The translations under genes and the position numbers were made by a program. The notes under the pieces are model-generated. The model was given only the letters and a program-made list of their open reading frames with translations, ran no database searches and was not told where the DNA came from. Of a stretch of DNA of 64,000 nt, positions 27,636 through 36,347 are shown piece by piece (positions within the stretch are counted from its first letter, which is position 1; each line of letters starts with the position of its first letter). Location of the stretch: assembly GCA_963729815.1 (NCBI GenBank), contig CAVSPU010000002.1, positions 558,001 to 622,000 of the forward strand, given 5' to 3'. The stretch is from DAHUXN01 sp963729815. Its GTDB lineage: Bacteria > Acidobacteriota > Terriglobia > Acidiferrales > UBA7541.

Positions 27636-30197
27636 ATGCAAAACTTGCTCGGCAATCTTCGCTACGCACTACGGCAGTTCCGCCTGTCGCCTGTCTTCAC
27701 CGCTTCCGCCGTGCTCACGCTGGCCCTGGGTATCGGTGGCACCACTGCAATCTTCACGCTAATCCACGAAGTGATGCTTCGCTCCTTGCCCGTTTCCAAT
27801 CCCGCCATGCTCTACCGCGTTGGCGAAGGCGACGATTGCTGCGTCGAAAGCGGTCTGCAAGACCGCTGGGGAATGTACTCCTTTCCTCTATACGAGAGGC
27901 TCAAGGCCGAAACACCGGAATTTGAAGACGTCGCCGCTTTCCAGGCCGGCGGTGCGCGCATGAGCGTACGTCGCGAAGGCACGGAATCCGTTCCCCGGCC
28001 TCTGCGCTCCGAGTACGTCACCGGCAGTTATTTCTCAACCCTCGGCGTGCGCGCCTTTGGCGGTCGCCTCTTCACTCCGACGGATGACACTGAAGGTTCT
28101 CCGCCCGTCGCCGTCCTCAGCCATCACGTCTGGCAAATGACCTACGGTTCCGACCCTACGGTCATCGGCTCAGCCTTCGACATCGAGGGCCGTTCCTTCA
28201 CGATCGTCGGCGTCGCTCCTCCCGGATTTTTCGGCGAAACCCTCCGACCCGATCCGCCCGACATTTGGATTCCCGTACATCAGGAAACCCTGATCGATGG
28301 CGCCGCCGCCCGCCTGCATCAATCGCCTCCCGCGTGGCTGCGCATGATTGGCCGGCTGCGCCCCGGCGCTTCGATTGCCGGAATGGCTCCGCATCTGACG
28401 GGCGTTCTGCGGCAATGGCTTCAGCACGATTCCGGCTATCCAGCCAATTGGATGGACGACGTCATTCGCGCCATCCCTAAGCAGAGCATTAGCGTCGTCC
28501 CAGCCGGCGCCGGCGTCGCCGCAATGAAAGAAGCCTACAGCCGCAGCCTGCAAATTCTCCTCGCCGTGTGCGGGTTAGTGCTGCTGATCGCCTGCGCCAA
28601 CGTCGCCAACCTGCTCCTCGCTCGCGCCGTCTCTCGCCGCGATCAAACCGCCCTCCGTCTCGCCCTCGGCGCCACGCGCCGGCAGATCATCTCGCAAGCC
28701 CTCACCGAAAGCGTTCTCCTCGCCATCGCTGGCGGCATTGCCGGACTCCTCGTCGCTATCGCCGCCGCGCGCCTGCTCCTCACGCTCGCCTTCCATGGCG
28801 CGCATTTCCTGCCCATCAGCACCGCGCCTTCTCTACCCGTACTAGCCTTCGCCTTCGCTTTGGCGCTCGTTACCGGTATCATTTTCGGCGCTGCTCCCGC
28901 ATGGTTCGCCACCCGCACCGACCCCGCCGAAGCATTGCGCAGCTCAAGCCGCAGCGCCACCGGTCGCTCCACTTTCGCCCGCAAAGCCCTGCTCATCCTG
29001 CAATTCAGTGTCTCGGTCGTTCTCGTCGCCGGTGCCACCATGCTCGCGCGTAGCCTCGGCAATCTCGAAGGCCAGAATTTCGGTTATCCGATCAAGGGCC
29101 GCGTCGAGGTCGAGCTCCACAATCCGGAAACCGGTCGCACCGTGCCCGAATTGACCGCTCTCTACCGCCAAATCGAAGGTCACCTCAGTCAAATTCCCGG
29201 CGTCCGCGGCTCCGGCCTCGCGCTCTATAATCCGCTCACCGACAACTGGGGCGAAACCATCATAGTTGCAGGTCATTCTCCTGGATCTGTGACCAGCGAT
29301 GATACCGACGCATCCTGGGACCGCGTCAGCGCCAACTATCTTCAGAGTCTCGGCGTGCCCATCGTGCGAGGACGTTACTTCACCACGGCCGACAACGAGA
29401 CCACCGCGCCCGTCGCCATCGTCAATCAGGCCTTCGTGAAGCGTTTTTTCAAAAACGGGGAAGATCCCCTCGGACAGCACTTCGGCATGGACCTCCCCGA
29501 AAACGCCGGCACCTTTCGCATCGTCGGCGTGGCCGCCAATGCGCACTTCGCGGGCTGGGGATTCACCCTGCCGCCGCTTCCCACTTTTTACGTTCCGCTG
29601 GCTCAGAATGTGGAATACAAGACGGAATTGATGCAGAAACTGGAGTTCAGCTCGCACATCGTCAGCGGAATCATGCTGATCACCAGCGAACCTCCCGGAA
29701 CGCTCGAGCCGCTGCTCACCCGCACCCTCGCTGAACTTGATCCCAACATCACCATCACCAGCGTCCGCACCCTGCAGCAGCAGGTTGACCTTTCCTTCGA
29801 CCAGGAACGCGCCGTCGCCAGCCTTGCGGGCCTTTTCGGCATCGTCGCTCTTCTTCTCGCCGCCGTCGGACTCTACGGCGTCACTGCGTACACCGTGGCG
29901 CAGCGCACCAACGAAATCGGCATTCGCATGGCCCTCGGCGCTGACCGCGCCAAAGTCGTCCAACTCATCCTCCGCGCCGCCTTCGTTCGCGTTTTAATTG
30001 GCCTGCTCTTCGGATTGCCTCTCGCCGTCGCCGCTGGCCGCTTGATTTCATCGGAGCTCTACGGCATCTCCTCTTGGGACCCGCTCGCGCTCGCCGCCGC
30101 TGCCGGTGCCCTCGCGCTTTGCTCGTTCGTCGCGGCCATCATCCCCGCCGCACGTGCCGCTTCCATCTCGCCCATGACCGCTCTGCGCATCGAGTAG
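27636..30197 (+). CDS. ADOP/MacB-type ABC transporter permease
   Basis: 853 residues, ATG preceded by AAGGGG. Unlike the pair at 18.8-24.2 kb it lacks the N-terminal FHVEQQIAD segment and begins directly with LRYALRQFRLSPVFTASAVL, so it is a different ADOP subfamily. Two permease units are complete: first helix near residue 20, periplasmic MacB_PCD part, helices near 300-420, then a second unit from about 450 to the ending ISPMTALRIE. No ATPase partner or PadR adjoins it. The 278 bases before it (27358-27635) hold no gene. Confidence 0.9.
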   Translation: MQNLLGNLRYALRQFRLSPVFTASAVLTLALGIGGTTAIFTLIHEVMLRSLPVSNPAMLYRVGEGDDCCVESGLQDRWGMYSFPLYERLKAETPEFEDVAAFQAGGARMSVRREGTESVPRPLRSEYVTGSYFSTLGVRAFGGRLFTPTDDTEGSPPVAVLSHHVWQMTYGSDPTVIGSAFDIEGRSFTIVGVAPPGFFGETLRPDPPDIWIPVHQETLIDGAAARLHQSPPAWLRMIGRLRPGASIAGMAPHLTGVLRQWLQHDSGYPANWMDDVIRAIPKQSISVVPAGAGVAAMKEAYSRSLQILLAVCGLVLLIACANVANLLLARAVSRRDQTALRLALGATRRQIISQALTESVLLAIAGGIAGLLVAIAAARLLLTLAFHGAHFLPISTAPSLPVLAFAFALALVTGIIFGAAPAWFATRTDPAEALRSSSRSATGRSTFARKALLILQFSVSVVLVAGATMLARSLGNLEGQNFGYPIKGRVEVELHNPETGRTVPELTALYRQIEGHLSQIPGVRGSGLALYNPLTDNWGETIIVAGHSPGSVTSDDTDASWDRVSANYLQSLGVPIVRGRYFTTADNETTAPVAIVNQAFVKRFFKNGEDPLGQHFGMDLPENAGTFRIVGVAANAHFAGWGFTLPPLPTFYVPLAQNVEYKTELMQKLEFSSHIVSGIMLITSEPPGTLEPLLTRTLAELDPNITITSVRTLQQQVDLSFDQERAVASLAGLFGIVALLLAAVGLYGVTAYTVAQRTNEIGIRMALGADRAKVVQLILRAAFVRVLIGLLFGLPLAVAAGRLISSELYGISSWDPLALAAAAGALALCSFVAAIIPAARAASISPMTALRIE

Positions 30198-30277
30198 CCG
30201 CGCACTCCGAAAAGAGCAACAAAATAGTTGCGTTTTCCGTCTGTACACATTAATATGCAACCCGGAGGTTGCGTAAT

Positions 30278-30784
30278 ATGCCCAATCAGCCCGATGTCCC
30301 CAATCAACCCAGTGTCAATGCCACTGACCGCATCGAAAAGCGTATCGAACTCAAGGCTCCCATTTCTCGCGTCTGGCGCGCCCTGACGGATTACCGCGAA
30401 TTCGGCGAGTGGTTTCGCGTGAAACTGGACGGTCCCTTCGTTCCGGGCCAGATCTCGCGCGGCCATATTACCCACCCTGGCTACGAGTACATCAAATGGG
30501 AAGCCGTCGTGCAAAAGATGGAACCCGAGCGGCTCTTTTCCTTCACCTGGTCTCATCCCAAGTCCCTTGAAAAGGCGGACTATTCGCCGGACTATTCAAA
30601 GGAACCGTCCACGCTCGTCGAATTCAGGCTGGAGAAGACCGCCAGTGGCACGTTGTTGGTGCTCACCGAGTCCGGCTTCGACAAGATTCCGAGCGATCGC
30701 CGTCTCGAAACGTTCCGCAGAAACGATGGCGGTTGGACGGAGCAAATGAAGAATATTCAGAGCTATGTCGCACAGAAGCCGTAA
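30278..30784 (+). CDS. AHSA1/SRPBCC domain protein
   Basis: About 168 residues from ATG 30278, with GGAGG nine bases ahead. The START-like fold is recognised from RIEKRIELKAPISRVWRALT, FGEWFRVKLDGPFVPG, KWEAVVQKMEPERLFSFTW and the end TLLVLTESGFDKIP. AHSA1-like proteins in bacteria bind small hydrophobic ligands or act as stress factors, and are often paired with an ArsR regulator. Here the ArsR gene follows and overlaps by 20 bases; in most genomes the regulator comes first. Confidence 0.88.
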   Translation: MPNQPDVPNQPSVNATDRIEKRIELKAPISRVWRALTDYREFGEWFRVKLDGPFVPGQISRGHITHPGYEYIKWEAVVQKMEPERLFSFTWSHPKSLEKADYSPDYSKEPSTLVEFRLEKTASGTLLVLTESGFDKIPSDRRLETFRRNDGGWTEQMKNIQSYVAQKP

Positions 30785-31112
30785 CCGCATCGCCGGCAAA
30801 CGTCGCCCTCATGCGCCTGTCTTCGCCGCGTTAGGCGACGCCACGCGCCTGTCTCTGGTTGCGAAGTTGTCCGCCGGCCAGCCCTATTCGATTTCTCGGT
30901 TGACTCGAGGCTCCAGGCTCACTCGCCAGGCGATCACCAAGCATCTGCGCGTGTTGGAGAGTGTGGGAATCGTCCACAGCATCCGTGCTGGCCGCGAGAG
31001 CCTCTATGAATTCGACCCCGAGCCGATGGATGAAATCAAAGAATACCTCGGCCGCGTCTCCGAGCAGTGGGATCAGGCACTCTCCAGGCTAAAGGCATTC
31101 GTCGAAGATTGA
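30765..31112 (+). CDS. ArsR family transcriptional regulator
   Basis: 115 residues. Winged helix-turn-helix: PVFAALGDATRLSLVAKLSA, ISRLTRGSRLTRQAITKHLR, ESLYEFDPEPMDEIKEYL. No metal-binding cysteines (CxC) are present, so it belongs to the non-metal group linked to AHSA1 genes. It is translationally coupled to the upstream AHSA1 gene, which is the likely regulatory target. Confidence 0.9.
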   Translation: MSHRSRNRIAGKRRPHAPVFAALGDATRLSLVAKLSAGQPYSISRLTRGSRLTRQAITKHLRVLESVGIVHSIRAGRESLYEFDPEPMDEIKEYLGRVSEQWDQALSRLKAFVED

Positions 31113-31126
31113 ATGCTTGCGGTGGG

Positions 31127-31162
31127 ATAAGTTCTGGAATAAGTCCTGGAGTAAGTTCCGGC
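31127..31162. repeat. Three 12-bp tandem units
   Basis: ATAAGTTCTGGA, ATAAGTCCTGGA, GTAAGTTCCGGC in direct succession after the ArsR stop. No hairpin. It could bind a regulator of kdsB or be slipped-strand debris. Confidence 0.6.
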
Positions 31163-31347
31163 GGCGAATGGGGCGCGCGGAGCGCCACGCTCACCCACGA
31201 TTGTCCTTGCTCGAGCAGAGCCACGTTCGGTTCGACCCTTGCATCTCGCAAATTCTCGCCGTATTTCTGTTAAAGTGTCAACGTCTCGCGCCCGGCGCGA
31301 TACACGATGCAAATATTGCAACGCGTCGCGTCGCTGATAACAAACTC

Positions 31348-32109
31348 ATGCCCGAAAAGTCCAACCCGTCCGTCGTTGCCGTCATTCCCGCGCGCTACGC
31401 TTCCACGCGTTTTCCCGGCAAGCCGCTTGCTCCGATTGCCGGCCGCCCCATGATTCAGCACGTCGTCGAGCGCGCGCGAAAAAGCCGCCTCGTCTCCCGC
31501 GTCGTCGTTGCCACCGACGACCAGCGCATCCGCTCCGCCGTCGAAGCTTTCGGCGCCGAAGCCATCATGACGCGCTCCGAGCATCGCACCGGCACCGAAC
31601 GCATCGCCGAAGTCGCCGTCCACATTCCCGCCGACATTTACGTCAACGTCCAGGGCGATCTTCCGCTCATCCCGCCCGAAGTCATCGACGCCGGCGTCGA
31701 TGCGATTCTCTCCGATGCGGAATCGCAGGTCGCCACGCTCTGCGTCCCCATCACCACGCCCGACGAAATCATGAATCCGAACATCGTCAAGGTCGTCACC
31801 GATTTCGACGGCAACGCGCTCTATTTTTCCCGCGCTCCCATCCCCTGGGTGCGCGACGCCGCCACGCCCGTCGCCGCGCGTCACTTCAAGCACATCGGCC
31901 TTTACGTTTTTCGTCGCGACGCGCTTCTCGAATTTCCCGCGCTCCCGCCCGGCGAGCTCGAGCGCCTCGAGCAGCTCGAGCAACTCCGCTGGATGGAAAA
32001 CGGCTATCGCATCCGCGTCGCCGAATGCGCCTATGAAGGCGTCGAAGTCGATGTCCCCTCCGACGTTCCCCGCGTCGAAGCCTTCCTCCGCGCCCAGGCA
32101 GCTCATTAG
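31348..32109 (+). CDS. kdsB: 3-deoxy-manno-octulosonate cytidylyltransferase (CMP-KDO synthetase)
   Basis: Activates KDO with CTP for lipopolysaccharide core assembly in the cytoplasm. Family blocks: VAVIPARYASTRFPGKPLAP, MIQHVVERA, VVVATDDQRI, SEHRTGTERIAEVA, YVNVQGDLPLIPPEVID, YFSRAPIPWVRD and KHIGLYVFRRDALLEF. The start is ATG 31348; the open frame further upstream is not conserved. 253 residues, normal. The other KDO genes lie 13-15 kb away at 44.9-47.3 kb, and pyrG (CTP supply) at 41.9 kb. Confidence 0.95.
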   Translation: MPEKSNPSVVAVIPARYASTRFPGKPLAPIAGRPMIQHVVERARKSRLVSRVVVATDDQRIRSAVEAFGAEAIMTRSEHRTGTERIAEVAVHIPADIYVNVQGDLPLIPPEVIDAGVDAILSDAESQVATLCVPITTPDEIMNPNIVKVVTDFDGNALYFSRAPIPWVRDAATPVAARHFKHIGLYVFRRDALLEFPALPPGELERLEQLEQLRWMENGYRIRVAECAYEGVEVDVPSDVPRVEAFLRAQAAH

Positions 32110-32241
32110 CCCCGGCATTCGCGCTCAATTCTCAGAGTGCGATTTTCATTTCACGTCCCAGCACAGCGATGTAACCGCAACGTAACCGCGATGTAGACGC
32201 TGAAAGACGTAGATGTGGAATATCGCCGCGACCTTCCCCCA

Positions 32242-33156
32242 CTAATGCGGGCGACCTCGTCCGCCTGGTCGCCCGGGACGATGTTCTTCCCTCACGCGGC
32301 GCCCTGAGCGCGCAGCCATGCGTTCGGGTGCGCTGCGGCGAATCAGCTCGTGGTGCTCGACGCGCGCGCCCCGCGCATACCGATGAATTCCCGGGTACGG
32401 ATGAACGTAAACGCGCCGGTTCCCCCAGTCGCGTCCCCAGCGCGCATTATTGATGAACAGTGCGTGGCTTCCCCACACGATCCGGCTGCCGCCCCAGCCC
32501 CACGGCCGGAACCACGCGCCGATTCCGATTCCGAATCCGAATGCGATTGCTCCGCCGACGAAAAACCCGGGCCGCGGCGGCGCGAAAACAATCAGCGGAT
32601 CGTACGCCGGCACGACGATGAAATCCGGATTCGCCGGCATAATCTGAATGTACGAACCGCCTGACACGACGATCTGCGCATTCGACCGCAAATACCCATA
32701 GTCTCTCGCTTTGTGCCGCTCGCTCTGCACGGCGTCCATCACGTCCGGACGCTGCGCCAGCACCGCATTGCCCAGGTCCGTCGTCCAATCCATGTCCGAA
32801 GCCATCATGTCCAGCACCGACGGGAAGGGAAGCAGCGCCTGCACGCTTGGGTCCCACGATAGCTGGTCGCCCGTAATCGCGTTCGCCAGATCCTGCCCGC
32901 TCAGGTAGTGATGCTCGTCCGCCCACTTCGCCGCGTCCGGGATCTGATCCGGAAAAGTCGCCGCCGTCAGAATCTGCGCCAGCAGCGGATCGGGATACAG
33001 CGCGATGCGCGAAACCATCCTGTTGAGCTGTTCGGGTGAGTAGTTTGGAGGCGCTTGGTCCTGCGCCAGCAGCGGCTGCACGCAGAGGCCGGCGCTCAGC
33101 AGCAGCGCGAGAAAAATCGTCCAGCCATTGGCCCTTCGCGGCGAGTGTCGCATCAT
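32242..33156 (-). CDS. DUF3300 family exported protein
   Basis: 304 residues with signal peptide (GWTIFLALLLSAGLCVQPLLAQ). The DUF3300 signature is NRMVSRIALYPDPLLAQILT, followed by PDAAKWADEHHYL, LSWDPSVQALLPFPSVLDMM, YIQIMPANPDFIVVPAYDP. A glycine-rich aromatic stretch (GFGIGIGAWFRPWGWGGS) and an arginine/glycine tail follow. Family function is unknown; members are periplasmic or surface proteins. Three copies of a GGAGG-bearing 19-mer precede the ATG. Confidence 0.9.
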   Translation of the reverse strand: MMRHSPRRANGWTIFLALLLSAGLCVQPLLAQDQAPPNYSPEQLNRMVSRIALYPDPLLAQILTAATFPDQIPDAAKWADEHHYLSGQDLANAITGDQLSWDPSVQALLPFPSVLDMMASDMDWTTDLGNAVLAQRPDVMDAVQSERHKARDYGYLRSNAQIVVSGGSYIQIMPANPDFIVVPAYDPLIVFAPPRPGFFVGGAIAFGFGIGIGAWFRPWGWGGSRIVWGSHALFINNARWGRDWGNRRVYVHPYPGIHRYARGARVEHHELIRRSAPERMAARSGRRVREEHRPGRPGGRGRPH

Positions 33157-33157
33157 C

Positions 33158-33214
33158 TTTTCCTCCGAGAGTCGAGTTTTCCTCCGAGACTTGAGTCTTC
33201 CTCCGAGACTTGAC
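33158..33214 (-). repeat. 19-bp unit repeated three times, each with a Shine-Dalgarno sequence
   Basis: Units 33158-33176, 33177-33195 and 33196-33214. Read on the minus strand each holds TCTCGGAGGAA, so three ribosome sites stand in a row before the DUF3300 start. The nearest GGAGG is five bases from the first ATG. The rest of the gap to 33434 shows no gene. Confidence 0.8.
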
Positions 33215-33434
33215 CTACGCCCCGTATTTTATCCCCTCCGCCGCGAAAAAACACCCTCCCAGCCGCGCCTCCTACTCGCGTCCTCTCTCTTACGCCGCAT
33301 GGTCACCGTTCGTTACTCAATTGTTGTAGTATCCGTTCGTTGAATTCTAGACAATCGCGACTGCCAAGTGGCTGCGTGCCCCTTGACGCGCGGCGAATAT
33401 AAGGCGAAACTGATGGGTTGCCCATGAGAGCGCG

Positions 33435-34598
33435 ATGACTTCGCTTATGAACTCCTCTGAGTACGAGGATCGAGAGCAAACTGCAGTAAAACATAAAATC
33501 CTCGAAAGATACCTTTCCGGCCTCGTTCCCATAGTCGGAAACTGGGCCTCAGACGTCGCATACATTGACTGCCTAGCAGGCCCATGGGAATCAACTGACG
33601 CAGAACTCAAAGACACATCTTTCGCGAGAGCAGTCAAGGTACTAAGAGAAACACGCGAAGTCTTGAAGCGCCGCGGCAGACACCCTAGCATGCGGTGTTT
33701 ATTTATCGAGAACAACTCAAGCGCCTTCCCAAAGCTTAAGCGATACTGCGACGCAATTTCCGACATCGAGACAAGGGCAGAAGCTTGGGATTTCACGGAA
33801 CACATCGACGACATCGTCAAGTTCTCGTGGGAGCGAAGTGGATCCTTTCCGTTTGTTTTCATCGACCCGACAGGGTGGGAGCCGCTCGGCATCGAAATGA
33901 TCAGACCGATACTGGCCTTAAAACCGGGCGAGGTGTTGATCAACCTGATGACCTCATTTATTCTTCGCTTCTTGGACGTGCCGGGCAAGGGCTTTGAGCG
34001 GCTCTTCGGTGATGATTTGCCGAGGCTGATTAGCCTCAGCGGTGAGGACCAAGAAGACGAACTGGTTAGCTCCTACGCCAACCGGGTGCGCGCGGCTGGG
34101 GGATTCAATTACATTTGTACGCTGCCAGTGATGAAATCGAACAAAGATGCGTTTCAGTTCCACATGATCTATGGCACTCGGCATCCGGAAGGCGTCGAGG
34201 TTTTCAAGGGAACTGAGAAACATGTAATTCCTTTTATGCATAACAGGCGGGCACAGGCGCAAGAACGAAGGAGGCTTTCACAAACCGGCCAACCAGGTCT
34301 TTTTGCGCCCGAGACACTCTACAAGGAAACTCGATTTACGAGATACCGCAATCGAAACCTTAATGTCGCCAAGCTGGAATTGCAAGAGAAACTACAGGCG
34401 TCGGGAAAGCTTTCGTACGATGACGCCTGGGCGACAGCAATGCAACATGCTACTGTCATGGAAGCTGACCTCCGAGAGTGGTTGGAGGAGTGGATGGCCG
34501 ACGGACTTTTGGACATCACGAATAAACGGTCCCGTCAGAAATTTCCGAGCAGGGGCACCGGGCAATACCTTATCTGGAAGAACGGAGCGGCAAAATGA
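33435..34598 (+). CDS. tcmP: Three-Cys-motif partner protein TcmP
   Basis: 387 residues. The N-terminal two thirds look like a Rossmann methyltransferase: AVKHKILERYLSGLVPIVGN, motif-I-like VAYIDCLAGPWES (near residue 45, with W where relatives usually have G), SMRCLFIENN, FVFIDPTGW (near residue 140) and GEVLINLMTSFILRF. The last 100 residues form a winged-helix-like end (LSYDDAWATAMQHATVMEAD; LREWLEEWMADGLLDI). The TcmP family (TIGR04474) is defined by constant pairing with a three-Cys DUF5131 protein, which is exactly the next gene, overlapping by four bases. Codon use (ATA, AGA, TTA) is more AT-rich than in neighbours, suggesting transfer. Substrate unknown. Confidence 0.88.
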   Translation: MTSLMNSSEYEDREQTAVKHKILERYLSGLVPIVGNWASDVAYIDCLAGPWESTDAELKDTSFARAVKVLRETREVLKRRGRHPSMRCLFIENNSSAFPKLKRYCDAISDIETRAEAWDFTEHIDDIVKFSWERSGSFPFVFIDPTGWEPLGIEMIRPILALKPGEVLINLMTSFILRFLDVPGKGFERLFGDDLPRLISLSGEDQEDELVSSYANRVRAAGGFNYICTLPVMKSNKDAFQFHMIYGTRHPEGVEVFKGTEKHVIPFMHNRRAQAQERRRLSQTGQPGLFAPETLYKETRFTRYRNRNLNVAKLELQEKLQASGKLSYDDAWATAMQHATVMEADLREWLEEWMADGLLDITNKRSRQKFPSRGTGQYLIWKNGAAK

Positions 34599-35449
34599 GC
34601 TCACAATCCGCCATCGAATGGACCGACGCCACCTGGAACCCCGTTCGCGGCTGCACGAAGATCAGCCCCGGCTGCAAACACTGCTATGCCGAAACGTTCG
34701 CCGAGCGCTTTCGCGGCGTCAAGGGCCATCCTTATGAGCAAGGCTTCGATCTGCGCCTCGTTCCCGAAAAGCTCGCCGAACCGCTCCGCTGGCGCGCTCC
34801 CAAAATGATTTTCGTCAATTCCATGAGCGACTTGTTCCATGATGCTGTCCCCGATGAATACATCTTGGCCGTCGCGAAGGTCATGGTCGCCGCCAATTGG
34901 CACACGTATCAGGTTTTGACGAAACGCTCCGCGCGCATCCGGAACCTGCTGAACTCGACTCTGAGATTCGCCGCGCAGCAACCTCACATTTGGTGGGGCG
35001 TCAGCGTCGAAGACAAGAAATACGGACTCCCGCGCATCGAAGATCTGCGAAAAACCAATGCCGCTGTCCGTTTCCTCTCCGTGGAGCCGCTGCTGGAAGA
35101 CCTTGGTCATCTGAACCTCGCTGGAATCGATTGGGTGATCGTTGGCGGCGAAAGCGGCCCCGGCGCTCGGCCCATGAAAAAAGAATGGGTCATCTCCGTC
35201 AGAGATCAATGCCGCAAGAGCGGCGCCGCGTTTTTCTTCAAGCAGTGGGGCGGCGTGCGAAAATCCGTCACCGGCAGAAAATTGGACGGCCGCACATACG
35301 ACGAATTTCCAGCGCGCGTGCAGCATCCCGTCCTGCCCGCGAGCGAATGCGTTTCTATCGCGGATCAAATTGCCGCATCCTGCGTCGGCGCGCGCCTTGT
35401 CAATGTCTCTCCGCTCTCCTCTATGCGCCTCGCCTCCGCCTTCGGCTAG
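34595..35449 (+). CDS. Three-Cys-motif DUF5131 protein (phage Gp37/Gp68 family)
   Basis: 284 residues. The motif C20-X6-C27-X2-C30 (RGCTKISPGCKHCYAETFAE) resembles an iron-sulfur site of radical-SAM type but with different spacing. Further family blocks: IEWTDATWNPVRG, MIFVNSMSDLFHDAVPDEYI, TYQVLTKRSARI, HIWWGVSVEDKKYG, RFLSVEPLLEDL, WVIVGGESGPGARPM and FFFKQWGGVRKS. The family is common on phages and mobile DNA. The last 50 residues after the YDEFPAR block are atypical, and the final codons (ASAFG) lie in a repeat block that recurs at 36236. It forms an ATGA-coupled pair with TcmP. Confidence 0.9.
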   Translation: MSSQSAIEWTDATWNPVRGCTKISPGCKHCYAETFAERFRGVKGHPYEQGFDLRLVPEKLAEPLRWRAPKMIFVNSMSDLFHDAVPDEYILAVAKVMVAANWHTYQVLTKRSARIRNLLNSTLRFAAQQPHIWWGVSVEDKKYGLPRIEDLRKTNAAVRFLSVEPLLEDLGHLNLAGIDWVIVGGESGPGARPMKKEWVISVRDQCRKSGAAFFFKQWGGVRKSVTGRKLDGRTYDEFPARVQHPVLPASECVSIADQIAASCVGARLVNVSPLSSMRLASAFG

Positions 35450-35494
35450 CCCGCTCGCGGCTTCACCCATCTCGTCGCGCCATTTCCTTGCACG
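35429..35494. repeat. Dispersed block, copy A
   Basis: About 66 bases beginning CTCGCCTCCGCCTTCGGCTA and ending CGCGCCATTTCCTTGCACGC. Matches 36236-36303 at roughly 85 percent by eye. It contains the stop codon of the DUF5131 gene. Confidence 0.7.
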
Positions 35495-35583
35495 CATCCA
35501 CTTGCGCTCCCGCCCGCATTGCGCTACAAATAATTTTAGTAAGCTCGAAAATCGTCCCTCGATTCATTCTAGGAGCACCCAAC

Positions 35584-36033
35584 ATGCCAGCAATTGCAGG
35601 CCCCCGCGCCTCCGCGCAGATGGACGCTTATCTCGCCACAAAGGACCCGCAGCTCCGCGCCGTCGCCAGCGCCCTCCGCTCCTTCGTCAAGAAAGCCGTC
35701 CCGCGCATCACCGAGACCATCAATCCCTGGGGCATTCCCACTTTCGACGCCAACGGGCCCGTCTGCTTCTTCACCGTCGGCAAAAATCATGTCACTTTCG
35801 GATTCGCCCGCGGCACATCGCTCGATAATTCCTCGGGCCTCCTCGAAGGCACCGGCAAAAATCTCCGCCACGTGAAGCTGTACACGCCAGCGGACCTCGG
35901 CCATCCGTCTCTGCGCGTCCTCGTCGTCGACGCCGCCGAATTGAATCGCCGCGAGCCGCTCACTTCCTCTATGCGCCGCTCCAAACTCGCGCCGAAGCGC
36001 AAATCAAAGCCCGCGTCCCCTCGCCGCCGCTAA
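35584..36033 (+). CDS. DUF1801 domain protein
   Basis: 149 residues from ATG 35584 with AGGAG nine bases ahead. The fold is recognised from MDAYLATKDPQLRAVASALR, ITETINPWGIPTF, VCFFTVGKNHVTFGFARGTS, LLEGTGKNLRHVKLYTPADL and HPSLRVLVVDA, the YdhG/DUF1801 pattern. The basic tail (RRSKLAPKRKSKPASPRRR) may contact nucleic acid. Function of the family is not known. It is flanked by the two copies of a dispersed repeat block. Confidence 0.85.
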   Translation: MPAIAGPRASAQMDAYLATKDPQLRAVASALRSFVKKAVPRITETINPWGIPTFDANGPVCFFTVGKNHVTFGFARGTSLDNSSGLLEGTGKNLRHVKLYTPADLGHPSLRVLVVDAAELNRREPLTSSMRRSKLAPKRKSKPASPRRR

Positions 36034-36083
36034 CCTCTCCGCGCCTTTTTGCTTTTCTGGATTCTTCGCCATTGCCCTTTGCC

Positions 36084-36114
36084 TTTGTAGGGCCTGATCG
36101 ATTTTATCGGGCCG
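36084..36114. repeat. Dispersed hairpin repeat, copy 2
   Basis: TTTGTAGGGCCTGATCGATT followed by TTATCGGGCCG; GGCCTGAT pairs with ATCGGGCC through one G-T pair. Compare 18715-18744. Confidence 0.65.
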
Positions 36115-36178
36115 ATGCCGTCCGCAGGACGGCACACGTCTTTCTCGCCGTTTTTGTAGCGTCGGGCCTTTCCTGGGT

Positions 36179-36207
36179 CCCCAAACGCTGATTCCCAGCG
36201 TTTGGGG
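36179..36207. repeat. Perfect 12-bp inverted repeat
   Basis: CCCCAAACGCTG, five-base loop ATTCC, CAGCGTTTGGGG. No T-run follows on either side, so it is not an obvious terminator. Confidence 0.8.
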
Positions 36208-36235
36208 TGGGAGACCCGCCCGCGCGAGACCTCGG

Positions 36236-36303
36236 CTCGCCTCCGCCTTCGGCTAGCGCGCTCGCGGCCTTGGCCAGATCGTCGCGCCATTTCCTTTTCG
36301 CGC
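36236..36303. repeat. Dispersed block, copy B
   Basis: Begins CTCGCCTCCGCCTTCGGCTA and continues to CCATTTCCTTTTCGCGC. Second copy of the block at 35429-35494. Confidence 0.7.
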
Positions 36304-36347
36304 GTCTTGTGCGCGATGTCGTCAGTTTCTCCCGCCCCAGCATGTAG

